A stretch of 64,000 nt of DNA from Pseudaminobacter soli (ex Li et al. 2025) (GCF_003012705.1 NZ_PXYL01000001.1:1-64000), one strand, 5' to 3'; positions 17,438-25,625 are shown, numbered from the stretch's first letter. Numbers and translations are program-made. The notes: generated by a model not told the origin, from the sequence alone.

Positions 17438-18304
17438 ATGCCGGAAACGATCCCCTGCAGCGACAGAGTACTCCTGAACGACTGGCATGTGGTGGCGGAC
17501 CGCTCGATGCTCTCGCCCCACGCGCCCATTTTCACACGCCTTCTGGGCGTCGACCTCAGAATTGACAGCAGCGACCGCCATGGCACGCAGCTGGTTCGCG
17601 CCGATACCGGCGAAACGGTTAAGACCGTGACAAAATACGGCTTTGTCTGGGCCTGTCTCGGCACGCCCGAGCGCGACATACTTTATATTCCCCAGGCCGA
17701 TGAGCCGGATCGTTATCTGGTGACCGGCGGCTCCATCGCGGTGAAGGTTTCGGGCCTGCGCGCGGTCGAGAATTTCCTGGACATGGGGCATTTCCCCTTC
17801 GTTCACACCGGCTGGCTGGGCGATGAGCCGCATACCGAGGTGGCGCCCTACAGGGTGGAACTGACGGAGGACGGCGAAGTGCTGGCCACCGACTGCAAGT
17901 TCTACCAGCCGGTGGCTTCGCCCACCGCGACGGAAGGTTTCATTGTCGACTATGTCTATAAGGTGATACGGCCCTACACGGTGGCGCTCTACAAGAGCAA
18001 CCCGATCCAGAAGGAACGGCTCGACGTCATCACGCTGTTCGTGCAGCCGGTCGACGAGGAGAACTGTGTCGCCCATCCCTTCCTCTGCTATCTCAGGGAG
18101 GGTATCGACGAGGCCTCGATCCGCAGCTTCATGCAGCTGATCTTCGCGCAGGACAAGCCGATCCTGGAGAACCAGATGCCGAAGCGGCTGCCGCTCGATC
18201 CGCGTGCCGAAACGCCGATCCGGGCTGACGCGGTTTCGGTTTATTATCGACGGTGGCTGCGCGACCGCGCCGTCACCTATGGCGCCATTCCGGCCCGCCC
18301 CTGA
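17438..18304 (+). CDS. Rieske-less oxygenase catalytic subunit 1 (NdmC-like)
   Basis: A 288-residue mononuclear iron oxygenase subunit. It has the catalytic signature ENFLDMGHFPFVH, giving Fe ligands His118 and His123 and bridging Asp115, plus a distal Asp239 in FAQDKPILENQ. It has no CxH...CxxH Rieske cluster. The first 75 residues (VLLNDWHVVADRSML, LLGVDL, YGFVWACLGTP) match the flanks of a Rieske domain whose cluster-binding core is missing. This is the layout of NdmC, which takes electrons from the Rieske centre of its reductase NdmD; here that protein is two genes downstream. N-demethylation is the expected chemistry. GGAGG lies about 9 bases before the ATG. Confidence 0.85.
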   Translation: MPETIPCSDRVLLNDWHVVADRSMLSPHAPIFTRLLGVDLRIDSSDRHGTQLVRADTGETVKTVTKYGFVWACLGTPERDILYIPQADEPDRYLVTGGSIAVKVSGLRAVENFLDMGHFPFVHTGWLGDEPHTEVAPYRVELTEDGEVLATDCKFYQPVASPTATEGFIVDYVYKVIRPYTVALYKSNPIQKERLDVITLFVQPVDEENCVAHPFLCYLREGIDEASIRSFMQLIFAQDKPILENQMPKRLPLDPRAETPIRADAVSVYYRRWLRDRAVTYGAIPARP

Positions 18305-18342
18305 GGCGTGGACGGACGGTGAGACGGACAGGAAAGAAGACG

Positions 18343-19245
18343 ATGCAACAGAGCAGATGCACGGACCCGGTGATCCTCAACCTCTGGCACCCGCTGGCAG
18401 CGTTGGTTGATATGCAGCCCGGGGTCGTGTTCGATACCGTGCTTCTGGAAGAGCGGGTCAGCTATGCCCATGACGGGCAAGGGGAGGCCGCCGCATGGCG
18501 CAGCTTTGCCGGCCTGCCGGCAGGCGCCGCGGTGGAGATCGATCAGCTGGTCGAAACGCTGCCGGTCAAGGTCGCCTATGGCTATCTCTGGACCTCGCTC
18601 GGCACGCCGGGCGAACTGTTCCCTATTCCCGAATTTGCGGAAGCCGATCGCCGCAAGCTCAACGCCGCAACGCTGGGCGTCAACGTCTCGGCCCCGCGCG
18701 CCATCGAGAACTTCCTCGACATGGGCCACTTCCCCTATGTCCACACCGACATTCTGGGCGCCGAGCCGCACACCGAGGTCAAGGAATACGACGTGGAAAT
18801 CTCGGTCGAGCGCGACGAGATCCTGGCCACGCGCTGCCGCTTCTATCAGCCGAAGGCCTCGACCGTTTCGACCGAAGGCGCGGATGTCGACTACGTCTAT
18901 CGCGTGCCGCACCCCTATTGCTCGGTGCTCTACAAGTCGAGCCCGGCCGACGAGAGCCGTCTCGACGTCATCGCCATCTTCCTGCAGCCGATCGACCAGG
19001 AGCATGTGCGCGCGCATATGATGCTGTGCGTGCTCGACGACGAGAACGAAGACAAGATCATCAAGCGCTTCCAGCAGACGATCTTCGGCCAGGACAAGCC
19101 GATCCTCGAGAACCAGTTCCCCAAGCGGCTGCCGCTCGATCCGCGCGCGGAAACGCCGATCCGCGCCGACAAATCCGCCATCGCCTACCGGCGCTGGCTC
19201 AGCCAGAAGGGCGTGACCTACGGCGTCATCCCGGCGGCGACCTGA
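18343..19245 (+). CDS. Rieske-less oxygenase catalytic subunit 2 (NdmC-like paralogue)
   Basis: A 300-residue paralogue of the preceding gene with the same organisation: vestigial Rieske flanks (ILNLWHPLAALVDM, YGYLWTSLGTP), catalytic motif IENFLDMGHFPYVH (Asp126, His129, His134) and Asp251 in FGQDKPILENQ. Near-identical C-terminal blocks (PKRLPLDPRAETPIRAD) show that it arose by duplication. No Rieske cysteines are present. The ATG at 18343 follows AGGAAAGAAG; upstream in-frame codons overlap the previous gene. The two subunits may form a heteromer or act on different methyl positions. Confidence 0.85.
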   Translation: MQQSRCTDPVILNLWHPLAALVDMQPGVVFDTVLLEERVSYAHDGQGEAAAWRSFAGLPAGAAVEIDQLVETLPVKVAYGYLWTSLGTPGELFPIPEFAEADRRKLNAATLGVNVSAPRAIENFLDMGHFPYVHTDILGAEPHTEVKEYDVEISVERDEILATRCRFYQPKASTVSTEGADVDYVYRVPHPYCSVLYKSSPADESRLDVIAIFLQPIDQEHVRAHMMLCVLDDENEDKIIKRFQQTIFGQDKPILENQFPKRLPLDPRAETPIRADKSAIAYRRWLSQKGVTYGVIPAAT

Positions 19246-19265
19246 GACGAGAACCGGAGACAATG

Positions 19266-21035
19266 ATGCTGGACCAAGCCAGGACCCGGTGGCACCCGAT
19301 CGCCGCCGCCCACGACCTTCCTCTCCGCCATGTCTTCCATGGCCAGCTGCTGGGCCGCGAGTTCGCCGTCTGGCGGGCCGACGACGGCTACGTCAATGTC
19401 TGGGAGAACCGCTGCCTGCATCGCGGCGTGCGCCTTTCGATCGGCATCAATGACGGCCGCGAGCTGAAGTGCCAGTATCACGGCTGGCGCTATTCGAACC
19501 GCACCGCCGGCTGCACCTACATCCCGGCCCACCCGGCCGACGCGCCGGCCCGCACCATCACCAACCGCACTTTTCCGGCGGTCGAGCGCTACGGCCTTGT
19601 CTGGTCGGCGACCGATGAGCCGCAGGGCGAGGTGCCGGAAGTGGCGGGGCTGGCCGAAGGCGAGTTTTTGGGGCTGCGCGGCATTCCGGTCAACGCACCG
19701 GCCGACCGGGTGGTGGCCCGGCTGAGGGGTTATTCCTTCCAGCCGAGCGGCAGGATCGACGGCAACGACGCCGAGATTGCTGTGGAGGCCGCCGGCGATT
19801 TCTCCGTGGCGCTGCGCGCCCGCGAAGGCGGCGCCGAAACGCTCGCCGTGTTCTTCGTTCAACCGGTCGATTCCAACCGCTCGGTGATCCGCGGCGTGCT
19901 GAACAGCGACGCAGAAGGTGCTGCGCGGCTCGCTGTGCTGCGCCATCACAATGAACGGCTCAGCAAGCTGCGCGACGCGATCGAGCAGGAAGCAGCCCAG
20001 GCGCCCGCGCCTGAGCCGATCGCGCCCCAATTCGAGCGCCTGCCAGCCGAGCTGGCCGAAATGCCGGAGCTTACCGCGCATGGCCGGAAGGCGGCGCTGC
20101 GCGTGCAGGTGGCGCGCAAGTGGCAGGCGGCCGACGGCATCGCCGGCTTCGAGCTCAAGCCACTTAGCGGGCTCTTGCCGACCTTCCAGCCCGGCGCGCA
20201 TATCGACGTGCATATGCCCAACGGCGAAATCCGCCAATATTCGATCGCCAACGGTCCGGGCGAAAGCGACCGCTACGTCATCGGCGTCAAGCTGGAGCGC
20301 GACTCCAAGGGCGGTTCCGTCTGCATGCACGAGAGCGTGCGCGAGGGCGATGTGCTGGCGATTTCCGAGCCGCGCAACAATTTCCCGCTGCGGCGCGACG
20401 CGGTGAAGACCATCTTCGTCGCCGGCGGCATCGGCGTCACGCCGCTTCTGGCCATGGCGCAGGCGCTGCACCATCAGGAGCTGGCTCACGAATTCCACTA
20501 CTTCACCCAGGGTGAGAGCCAGCTTGCCTTCCGCGACCGTCTCGACGGGCTGAAAGGCACGCTGGTGCCGCATCTCGGGCTGGATCCCGAGGCAACCGGC
20601 GCAAAGCTGCGTGAGATCCTGTCGGTCTACAAGTTCGGCATGCATCTTTATCTCTGCGGCCCCGGCCCGATGCTGGAGACGGCGCGGAAGATCGCGGCCG
20701 AGGCCGGCTGGCCGGAAGGCGCGGTGCATTTCGAATATTTCAAGAACACCAACAAGATCGACGACAGCTCGAGCTTCGAAGTGGCGCTGGCACGCTCCTG
20801 CATGACGCTCAAGGTGCCGGCCGGCAAGACGATTCTGGAAGTGATGCGCGAGGCCGGCATCGATATGCCGTCGTCCTGCGAGCAGGGCGCCTGCGGCACC
20901 TGCCTCGCCACCGTCATCGAGGGCGAGCCCGATCACCAGGACGTCTATCTCAACGATGCCGAGAGGAAATCCGGCACCAAGATCATGACCTGCGTGTCGC
21001 GCGCCAAGTCGGCTCGCCTCGTTCTCGACCTCTAG
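19266..21035 (+). CDS. Rieske-FAD/NAD-ferredoxin fusion reductase (NdmD-like)
   Basis: A 589-residue electron-transfer fusion. Residues 10-115 are a Rieske domain with Cys50-x-His52 and Cys69-x2-His72 (ENRCLHRGV, KCQYHGWRY). Residues 275-490 are a ferredoxin-reductase unit with FAD motif RQYSIAN (323-329), NAD-binding FVAGGIGVTPLL and the CGPGPML loop. Residues 505-589 are a plant-type 2Fe-2S ferredoxin with Cys538, 543, 546 and 576. Residues 140-245 look like a shrunken oxygenase domain (AVFFVQPVDSNRSVIRGV resembles subunit 1) without iron ligands. It should pass NAD(P)H electrons to the two Rieske-less subunits. The ATG at 19266 has GGAG at 6 bases; 19263 is the alternative. Confidence 0.9.
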   Translation: MLDQARTRWHPIAAAHDLPLRHVFHGQLLGREFAVWRADDGYVNVWENRCLHRGVRLSIGINDGRELKCQYHGWRYSNRTAGCTYIPAHPADAPARTITNRTFPAVERYGLVWSATDEPQGEVPEVAGLAEGEFLGLRGIPVNAPADRVVARLRGYSFQPSGRIDGNDAEIAVEAAGDFSVALRAREGGAETLAVFFVQPVDSNRSVIRGVLNSDAEGAARLAVLRHHNERLSKLRDAIEQEAAQAPAPEPIAPQFERLPAELAEMPELTAHGRKAALRVQVARKWQAADGIAGFELKPLSGLLPTFQPGAHIDVHMPNGEIRQYSIANGPGESDRYVIGVKLERDSKGGSVCMHESVREGDVLAISEPRNNFPLRRDAVKTIFVAGGIGVTPLLAMAQALHHQELAHEFHYFTQGESQLAFRDRLDGLKGTLVPHLGLDPEATGAKLREILSVYKFGMHLYLCGPGPMLETARKIAAEAGWPEGAVHFEYFKNTNKIDDSSSFEVALARSCMTLKVPAGKTILEVMREAGIDMPSSCEQGACGTCLATVIEGEPDHQDVYLNDAERKSGTKIMTCVSRAKSARLVLDL

Positions 21036-21044
21036 GAGCAGCCG

Positions 21045-21692
21045 ATGATCACGCTCTACGACTACGAACTCTCGGGCAACTGCTACAAGCTCCGGCTGCT
21101 GATGAGCATATTGGGCATCGACTACAAGACGGTGCCGGTCGACTTCTATCCCGGCCGCGAGCACAAGTCGGACTGGTTCCTGCGGCTTAATCCGCTCGGC
21201 CAGCTGCCGGTGATCGACGATGACGGTTTTGTCCTGCGCGACGCGCAGGCGATCCTCGTCTACCTCGCGTCGAAATATGACGCTTCCGGCACCTGGTATC
21301 CGCGCGACAATCCCGAACTGCTCGGCCAGATCAGCCAGTGGCTCGCCTTTGCCGACGGCATCACCTCGACCTCTTCGGCCGCGCGGCTGCATGACGGCAT
21401 GTTCTACGATTTCGACATCGAGACGGTGCGGGCCGGCGCCCACCGGCTGTTCCGCATTCTTGACGAGCATCTGTGGTTCGGCGAGCAGGAAGGCCGCGAC
21501 TGGCTGTGCTCGGCCGACCACCCGACCATCGCCGACATCGCCTGCTTCCCCTACATCATGCTGTCGGAGGAGGGCGGCATCTCGCGCCAGGACTACCCGG
21601 CGATCCGCCGCTGGTGCGACCGCGTCAAGCGCATCAAGGGCTTTGTCGTGATGTCGGGCGTGTTTCCGGCCGGACCGGCGAAGGCGGCGTAA
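21045..21692 (+). CDS. glutathione S-transferase-like protein (NdmE-like)
   Basis: A 215-residue GST-fold protein: thioredoxin-like N-domain (MITLYDYELSGNCYKLRLLM, cis-Pro loop GQLPVIDDDGFVLRDAQAIL) and a helical C-domain (TIADIACFPY). It starts 9 bases after the reductase stop, with AGGAG upstream. In the Ndm system the GST-like NdmE is needed structurally to join the Rieske-less NdmC to NdmD; the same gene order here suggests that role rather than detoxification. Whether it binds glutathione cannot be judged. Confidence 0.88.
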   Translation: MITLYDYELSGNCYKLRLLMSILGIDYKTVPVDFYPGREHKSDWFLRLNPLGQLPVIDDDGFVLRDAQAILVYLASKYDASGTWYPRDNPELLGQISQWLAFADGITSTSSAARLHDGMFYDFDIETVRAGAHRLFRILDEHLWFGEQEGRDWLCSADHPTIADIACFPYIMLSEEGGISRQDYPAIRRWCDRVKRIKGFVVMSGVFPAGPAKAA

Positions 21693-21695
21693 GGC

Positions 21696-22016
21696 TCAGA
21701 CCAGCCGGTTCGAGACCCTACCGCTGCCATACCTTGTGGACGTGCGCCTGCGGGAAATCCCGGGGAACGCGTCCTTGGCCAGAATGCCGGCGGTCTTGGT
21801 GAAGTTGAAGAAGGCCTTGCGCGCGTCTTCGGCGGAGGCCTGCTCGACGCTTGCGGAAAAGCAGGCGTTCAGCGCCTTCTGGTAGACCGGTCCCTGTCGG
21901 CCGGTCGGCCAGGCGAGAAGGAAATCGAGCGCCTGGTCCACGCCGTAGATTTCAGTGATCGGCTTTTCGGCGTCGAGCGAAAGCCGCACAGGCATGAAAA
22001 ACTGCAAACTATCCAT
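21696..22016 (-). CDS. DUF982 protein
   Basis: A 106-residue protein beginning MDSLQFFMPVRLSLD. The core ITEIYGVDQALDFLLAWPTG...KALNACFSA...AEDARKAFFNFTKTAGIL is typical of the short DUF982 family, which is abundant in rhizobia and of unknown function. GGAGGG precedes the ATG at 22016 by 7 bases. Its 3' end nearly touches the convergent GST gene. It is probably co-transcribed with the DUF982 gene at 22048-22305. Confidence 0.7.
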   Translation of the reverse strand: MDSLQFFMPVRLSLDAEKPITEIYGVDQALDFLLAWPTGRQGPVYQKALNACFSASVEQASAEDARKAFFNFTKTAGILAKDAFPGISRRRTSTRYGSGRVSNRLV

Positions 22017-22047
22017 CACGCACCCTCCACGCATTAAAACTAAACAA

Positions 22048-22305
22048 TTAAGAAACGAAGTCGTCAAACAAGATTCCGGCTTCACGCGCGGCTTCGACAA
22101 ATGCTTCGCGCGCGACTTCCGGCTTTTTCAATCCTTGCAACACCTGCAGGCAGGCATAGCGGGCATCCCTGTGCTTGATGCTACCGGCAGTGGGCCATCT
22201 ATTGAGCAGGATTTCAGCCGCCTGACGGGCGTTGGAAACATTGTAGACATCACCAGTGATGCCCAGCGAAATAGGCACCGGCTTATCGAACCATCCATAT
22301 TCCAT
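22048..22305 (-). CDS. DUF982 protein, second copy
   Basis: An 85-residue DUF982 protein (MEYGWFDKPVPISLGITG...NARQAAEILLNRWPT...YACLQVLQGLKKPEVAREAFVEAAREAGIL). It aligns by eye with the neighbour at 21696-22016 in order of motifs (variable-aromatic start, RxAAExLLxxWPT, LxGxxxxxxAxxAFxxAAxxAGIL). It is a tandem divergent duplicate. Function unknown. Confidence 0.75.
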   Translation of the reverse strand: MEYGWFDKPVPISLGITGDVYNVSNARQAAEILLNRWPTAGSIKHRDARYACLQVLQGLKKPEVAREAFVEAAREAGILFDDFVS

Positions 22306-22421
22306 GGTGACATCCCCGAAAAGGCTTGCGGGTGATCAACGCGCATGTGCGTTGGAGGTTGCAATACAGGTGGAATTTCTTCTGCTGGCTTTCAAGATGA
22401 GCGGACGGCGCACAAAAGCAT

Positions 22422-22459
22422 CGGGCCCGGAAACCCTATGAAAAAGGTCTCCGGGCCCG
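22422..22459 (-). terminator. probable terminator of the MFS gene
   Basis: CGGGCCCGGA (22422-22431) pairs perfectly with TCCGGGCCCG (22450-22459), 35 bases after the MFS stop at 22494. The minus-strand tail ATGCTTTTG is only a moderate T-run. Confidence 0.6.
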
Positions 22460-22493
22460 GTCACGATTACTTCAAATGGCTGTGTTCGCGCCC

Positions 22494-23741
22494 TCAGGCG
22501 GCGACGGCAGCGGCCACCTTGCGCGGCGCGGTCTCGCGCAGGAACAGGCTCACCACCACGCCGGCCAGCAGGCCGCCGAGCGCGAGATAGAGCGTGTACT
22601 GGATGCCGTACTGGTCGGCCACGAAGCCGGCCACGAAGGGCGCGACACCGCCGCCAAAGATCTCGCCTGCGCCCGACACCATGCCGATGGCCGAGGCGAT
22701 CAGCACTGCCGGCACGGCTTCCGTTGCCACCGGGCCGGTGAAGAGCGCCAGCAGGCCAAGGCAGAAGAAGGCCGAGACGAAAAGCAGGGCAAACAGCAGC
22801 CACGGATTGGGCCCGGCCTGTGCGAACAGGATCAGGAACACGGCTGCGCCGACGAAGGCGAGGAAGGCGGCGATCTTGCGGCCGATCAGGTCGGAGATGC
22901 CGGGTACGCCGAATTCGCCGAGGAAGCCGCCGAAGCCGATTGCCGACATCACGAAGCCCATCTGCGGGCCGGTCAGCTTGAGGAAGTCGACCAGATAGTT
23001 CGGGATCATCGCACCCATCACGAAGACGCCGCTCATGGCGCAGAGCAGGCTGAGCATGGCAACCAGCACGTTGCGGTTGCGCAGCAGGTCGCGCCAGCGC
23101 GGCGACTGCGCGGGCGTTGCCTTTTCAGCAACCGGGCGCGGGGCTGCTGCGGCGCGCTTCGGCTCGCGGATGATGCTGTACATGAAGATCGCTAGGATCA
23201 GGCCGGGAACGGCCGAGATGACGAACACCCAGCGCCAGGAGGGCACGACCTCGAGCAGTTGCGTGGCGATGATCGGGGCAAAGCCGAAACCGAACAGCGC
23301 AAACAGGCTCTGCTGCAGGCCCTGGTTGAAGCCGCGGCGCCTCGGATGCGAGGCCTCGCCTGTGGCAGCGACGCTGGTGGGGCAGAAGGAGCCTTCCGCG
23401 ACGCCCATAAGCGTGCGGATGATGAGCAGGCTGGCGAAGCCGCCGGTGAAGCCGGAGACGGCCGAGAGCAACGAGAAGACGATGAGCGCCGGGATCAGCA
23501 CCTTGCGGCGGCCGATGCGGTCGGAAACATTGCCCATGATAATGGAAAACGCGCCCCAGGAGAGACCGAGCACGCCGACGATGGTGCCGAGGTGCTGGTA
23601 GGTCAGGCCAAGGTCTTCCATCATGGCCGGGAACAGCGGGGTGATCAGCCAGCGGTCGAGCCCGACCAGGCCGAAGCCGAGGCCGAGCAGTGTGACGGCC
23701 TTCCACTCATAGGATTTGTCGAAATTATCTGGTTGTGACAC
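22494..23741 (-). CDS. MFS transporter
   Basis: A 415-residue, 12-helix major facilitator. The conserved loop 2-3 motif appears as GNVSDRIGRRKVLIPA and its second-half counterpart as GVPGISDLIGRKIAAFL; EGSFCPTSVAATGEASHPRRR lies in the first half. It resembles sugar-phosphate/aromatic-acid type MFS porters; the substrate cannot be named. It starts with GTG at 23741, preceded by GGAGGAG. It is immediately downstream of the isochorismatase-fold hydrolase gene (17-base gap), so the two probably serve one pathway: import or export plus hydrolysis of the same compound. Confidence 0.88.
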   Translation of the reverse strand: MSQPDNFDKSYEWKAVTLLGLGFGLVGLDRWLITPLFPAMMEDLGLTYQHLGTIVGVLGLSWGAFSIIMGNVSDRIGRRKVLIPALIVFSLLSAVSGFTGGFASLLIIRTLMGVAEGSFCPTSVAATGEASHPRRRGFNQGLQQSLFALFGFGFAPIIATQLLEVVPSWRWVFVISAVPGLILAIFMYSIIREPKRAAAAPRPVAEKATPAQSPRWRDLLRNRNVLVAMLSLLCAMSGVFVMGAMIPNYLVDFLKLTGPQMGFVMSAIGFGGFLGEFGVPGISDLIGRKIAAFLAFVGAAVFLILFAQAGPNPWLLFALLFVSAFFCLGLLALFTGPVATEAVPAVLIASAIGMVSGAGEIFGGGVAPFVAGFVADQYGIQYTLYLALGGLLAGVVVSLFLRETAPRKVAAAVAA

Positions 23742-23758
23742 GGGTATTCTCCTCCCCC

Positions 23759-24373
23759 TCAGAAGTGTTCGATGAGTTCGCTCGCGGTCATGATGCGGCC
23801 GAACACGCGGCCGATGATTTCGAGCGTTGCGTTGTGCGAGGCCTCATCCAGCCCGCCATTGGCGTCGCTGATGAAGGCCACCTTGTAATCGCGCATGAAG
23901 GCGCTGCGGGCGGTGGACTCACAGCAGATGTTGGTGACGGTGCCGATGACGATCACCGTGTCCACCTGACCCGCGCCGCGGATGTTGCGCAGCAGCGTTT
24001 CGAGCTGCGTGTCGTGGAAGGCGTCGTAGCGGTGCTTGCTGATGACCGTCTCATTGGGCAGCGGGGTCAGTTCCGGCACGATCTCGATGCCTTCGCTTCC
24101 CTCGCGCATGCCGGTCACCTTCAGCTTGGGCTGGTAGGCGGTTTCGAGCGGCGAGATTTCGAAGCGGTCGCTGAGGACGTGGCGTGTGTAGATGACCGGC
24201 ACGCCGGTTTCGCGGCACGCGTCGACCACCCGTCGCATGGTCGGGATGCGATGACGCGCCATGGCCACTTCCATGATCGCGCCTTCGTCGACGAAGTCCT
24301 TCTGCATGTCGATGACCAGAAGGGCGGCACGATCCTTGTCGAAGGACCACGGTTCTTCCCTATGCTCAGGCAT
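23759..24373 (-). CDS. isochorismatase-family cysteine hydrolase
   Basis: A 204-residue cytosolic hydrolase with the family triad Asp22 (LLVIDMQKDF), Lys113 (VISKHRYDAF) and Cys150 (TNICCESTAR), and the cis-peptide before Thr147. Relatives cleave amides or carbamates (nicotinamide, N-carbamoylsarcosine, ureidoacrylate, biuret). The exact substrate is not evident. The ATG at 24373 fits the conserved start; the longer in-frame extension lacks a ribosome binding site. It is divergent from the AraC regulator and upstream of the MFS gene. Confidence 0.88.
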   Translation of the reverse strand: MPEHREEPWSFDKDRAALLVIDMQKDFVDEGAIMEVAMARHRIPTMRRVVDACRETGVPVIYTRHVLSDRFEISPLETAYQPKLKVTGMREGSEGIEIVPELTPLPNETVISKHRYDAFHDTQLETLLRNIRGAGQVDTVIVIGTVTNICCESTARSAFMRDYKVAFISDANGGLDEASHNATLEIIGRVFGRIMTASELIEHF

Positions 24374-24463
24374 TGTTGCACTTTCTGTTCGTTGGCGGTA
24401 AGCCACCGTTAGGCGTCGCTCCGACCCTGTCGGGGCCGCCGCTGCGGCGGAATGACTCGACAC

Positions 24464-24488
24464 TGGCCAGTTTTGGATTTGCTGGCCA
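24464..24488. promoter_or_regulatory. inverted repeat in the hydrolase/AraC divergent region
   Basis: TGGCCAG (24464-24470) and CTGGCCA (24482-24488) form a perfect dyad with an 11-base spacer, midway between the divergent starts 24373 and 24651. It is a candidate operator for the neighbouring AraC-type regulator. Confidence 0.45.
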
Positions 24489-24650
24489 TAGATGGATGCC
24501 TCGCTCACCGTGCGATGTCCGAAACGGACAAGACTGGAGTCCGCCGGTGACAAATCTTCCCAAGGGTTCGCTCTATGAAACGACAGGCGGAACAGTACCT
24601 ATACCCAATGGTCTGCGAGCGTTTCGGCACGCCGGATGAATGGGGAGGGG

Positions 24651-25619
24651 ATGGACGTGATTGAGGTTTCGCAGCCGTCGCTGACGCGCGCCTCGACGCA
24701 GGACGTGCCCGAAAGCCAGCGCATCGACTATTGGGAGGCCTATAACGCCTCTTCGCTCACCGGCATCCGCTGCTCCACCCATGACAGCCGGGGCCTCAGC
24801 GCCAGCGTGGCACGCTGCGAGGTGCAGGGACTGACGCTGAGCGACATTCGCGGCAACCAGCACATCGTCGAGCGCACGCCGCAGATTGTGCGGAACCAGC
24901 CCAAGGATTCCATCTTCGCCTGCCTGCTGATCGAAGGCAGCGCCTTCTTCTACCAGCACAACCGCTGCCTCAACATCAGCGCCGGCGACGTGCTGATCTA
25001 CGACGCCGAGCAGCCATTCCTCTATGGCTTTCCGGGCATCATGCGGCAGATCCTGATCGACATTCCGCGCTCGAGGCTGATGGACGAATGCAGGGCCGGG
25101 CAGCTCAGCACGCCGGTGCAGATCGACGGTCATGTCGGCGCCGGGCGGACGCTGTCGGGCGCCTTGCGCAATGCCGGCCTGCGGCTGATGGCGGGAACCA
25201 GGCCTGAAGATGCCGAGCGCTGCTGGCAGCTGATCTCCACCATCTTCAACGGCGGGCCGGGCATGCAGCGGTCGCGCATCCTGCCGCTGGTCGAGGCCAA
25301 GAGCATCATCTCGAGCCATCTTTCGAACACCGAACTGGGGCCGGAATTCGTGGCCGAACGGCTTGGCATTTCGGTGCGCCATCTCAACCGCCTGTTCGGC
25401 GGCGAGGACGTAACGGTCGGCGAACATATCCGCAATGAACGGCTGGACAGCGCCCATCGCGACCTGTCGGACGCTGGGCAGGCCGGCGCCACCATCGGCG
25501 AGATCGCCTACAGGTGGGGCTTTGCCGACCTTGGCAACTTCAACCGCGTCTTCAAGCAGCGCTTCGCGACGACGCCGAGCGAGGCGCGCAAGAAGGGGCT
25601 GCTGAAGCTTTTGTCCTGA
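24651..25619 (+). CDS. AraC-family transcriptional regulator
   Basis: A 322-residue regulator. An N-terminal AraC_binding_2-type sensor domain (cupin-like strand CLNISAGDVLIYDAEQPFLYGF near 120-140) is followed by a C-terminal double helix-turn-helix (LGPEFVAERLGISVRHLNRLF and IGEIAYRWGFADLGNFNRVFKQRF). The start is ambiguous: the ATG at 24636 lacks a ribosome binding site, the ATG at 24651 follows GGGGAGGGG closely, and GTG 24657 is also possible. It is divergent from the hydrolase-MFS pair, which it probably activates. Confidence 0.87.
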   Translation: MDVIEVSQPSLTRASTQDVPESQRIDYWEAYNASSLTGIRCSTHDSRGLSASVARCEVQGLTLSDIRGNQHIVERTPQIVRNQPKDSIFACLLIEGSAFFYQHNRCLNISAGDVLIYDAEQPFLYGFPGIMRQILIDIPRSRLMDECRAGQLSTPVQIDGHVGAGRTLSGALRNAGLRLMAGTRPEDAERCWQLISTIFNGGPGMQRSRILPLVEAKSIISSHLSNTELGPEFVAERLGISVRHLNRLFGGEDVTVGEHIRNERLDSAHRDLSDAGQAGATIGEIAYRWGFADLGNFNRVFKQRFATTPSEARKKGLLKLLS

Positions 25620-25625
25620 CCCGGA

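Noticed and set aside
17438-17700. Frameshift or truncation hiding a Rieske domain in catalytic subunit 1
   Set aside because: No CxH or CxxH cluster motif was found in the neighbouring frames, the upstream gap is AT-rich regulatory DNA, and the paralogue shows the same organisation, so the absence is real.
18495-19262. 256-codon upstream extension of the reductase frame
   Set aside because: This stretch overlaps catalytic subunit 2 in another frame and reads as Arg-rich noise; the protein signal begins at MLDQARTRW with a ribosome binding site at 19256.
19218-21521. 767-codon open frame on the minus strand
   Set aside because: It lies opposite the Rieske-reductase and GST genes, which have unmistakable motifs; the antisense product has the His/Arg/Gly composition of shadow frames.
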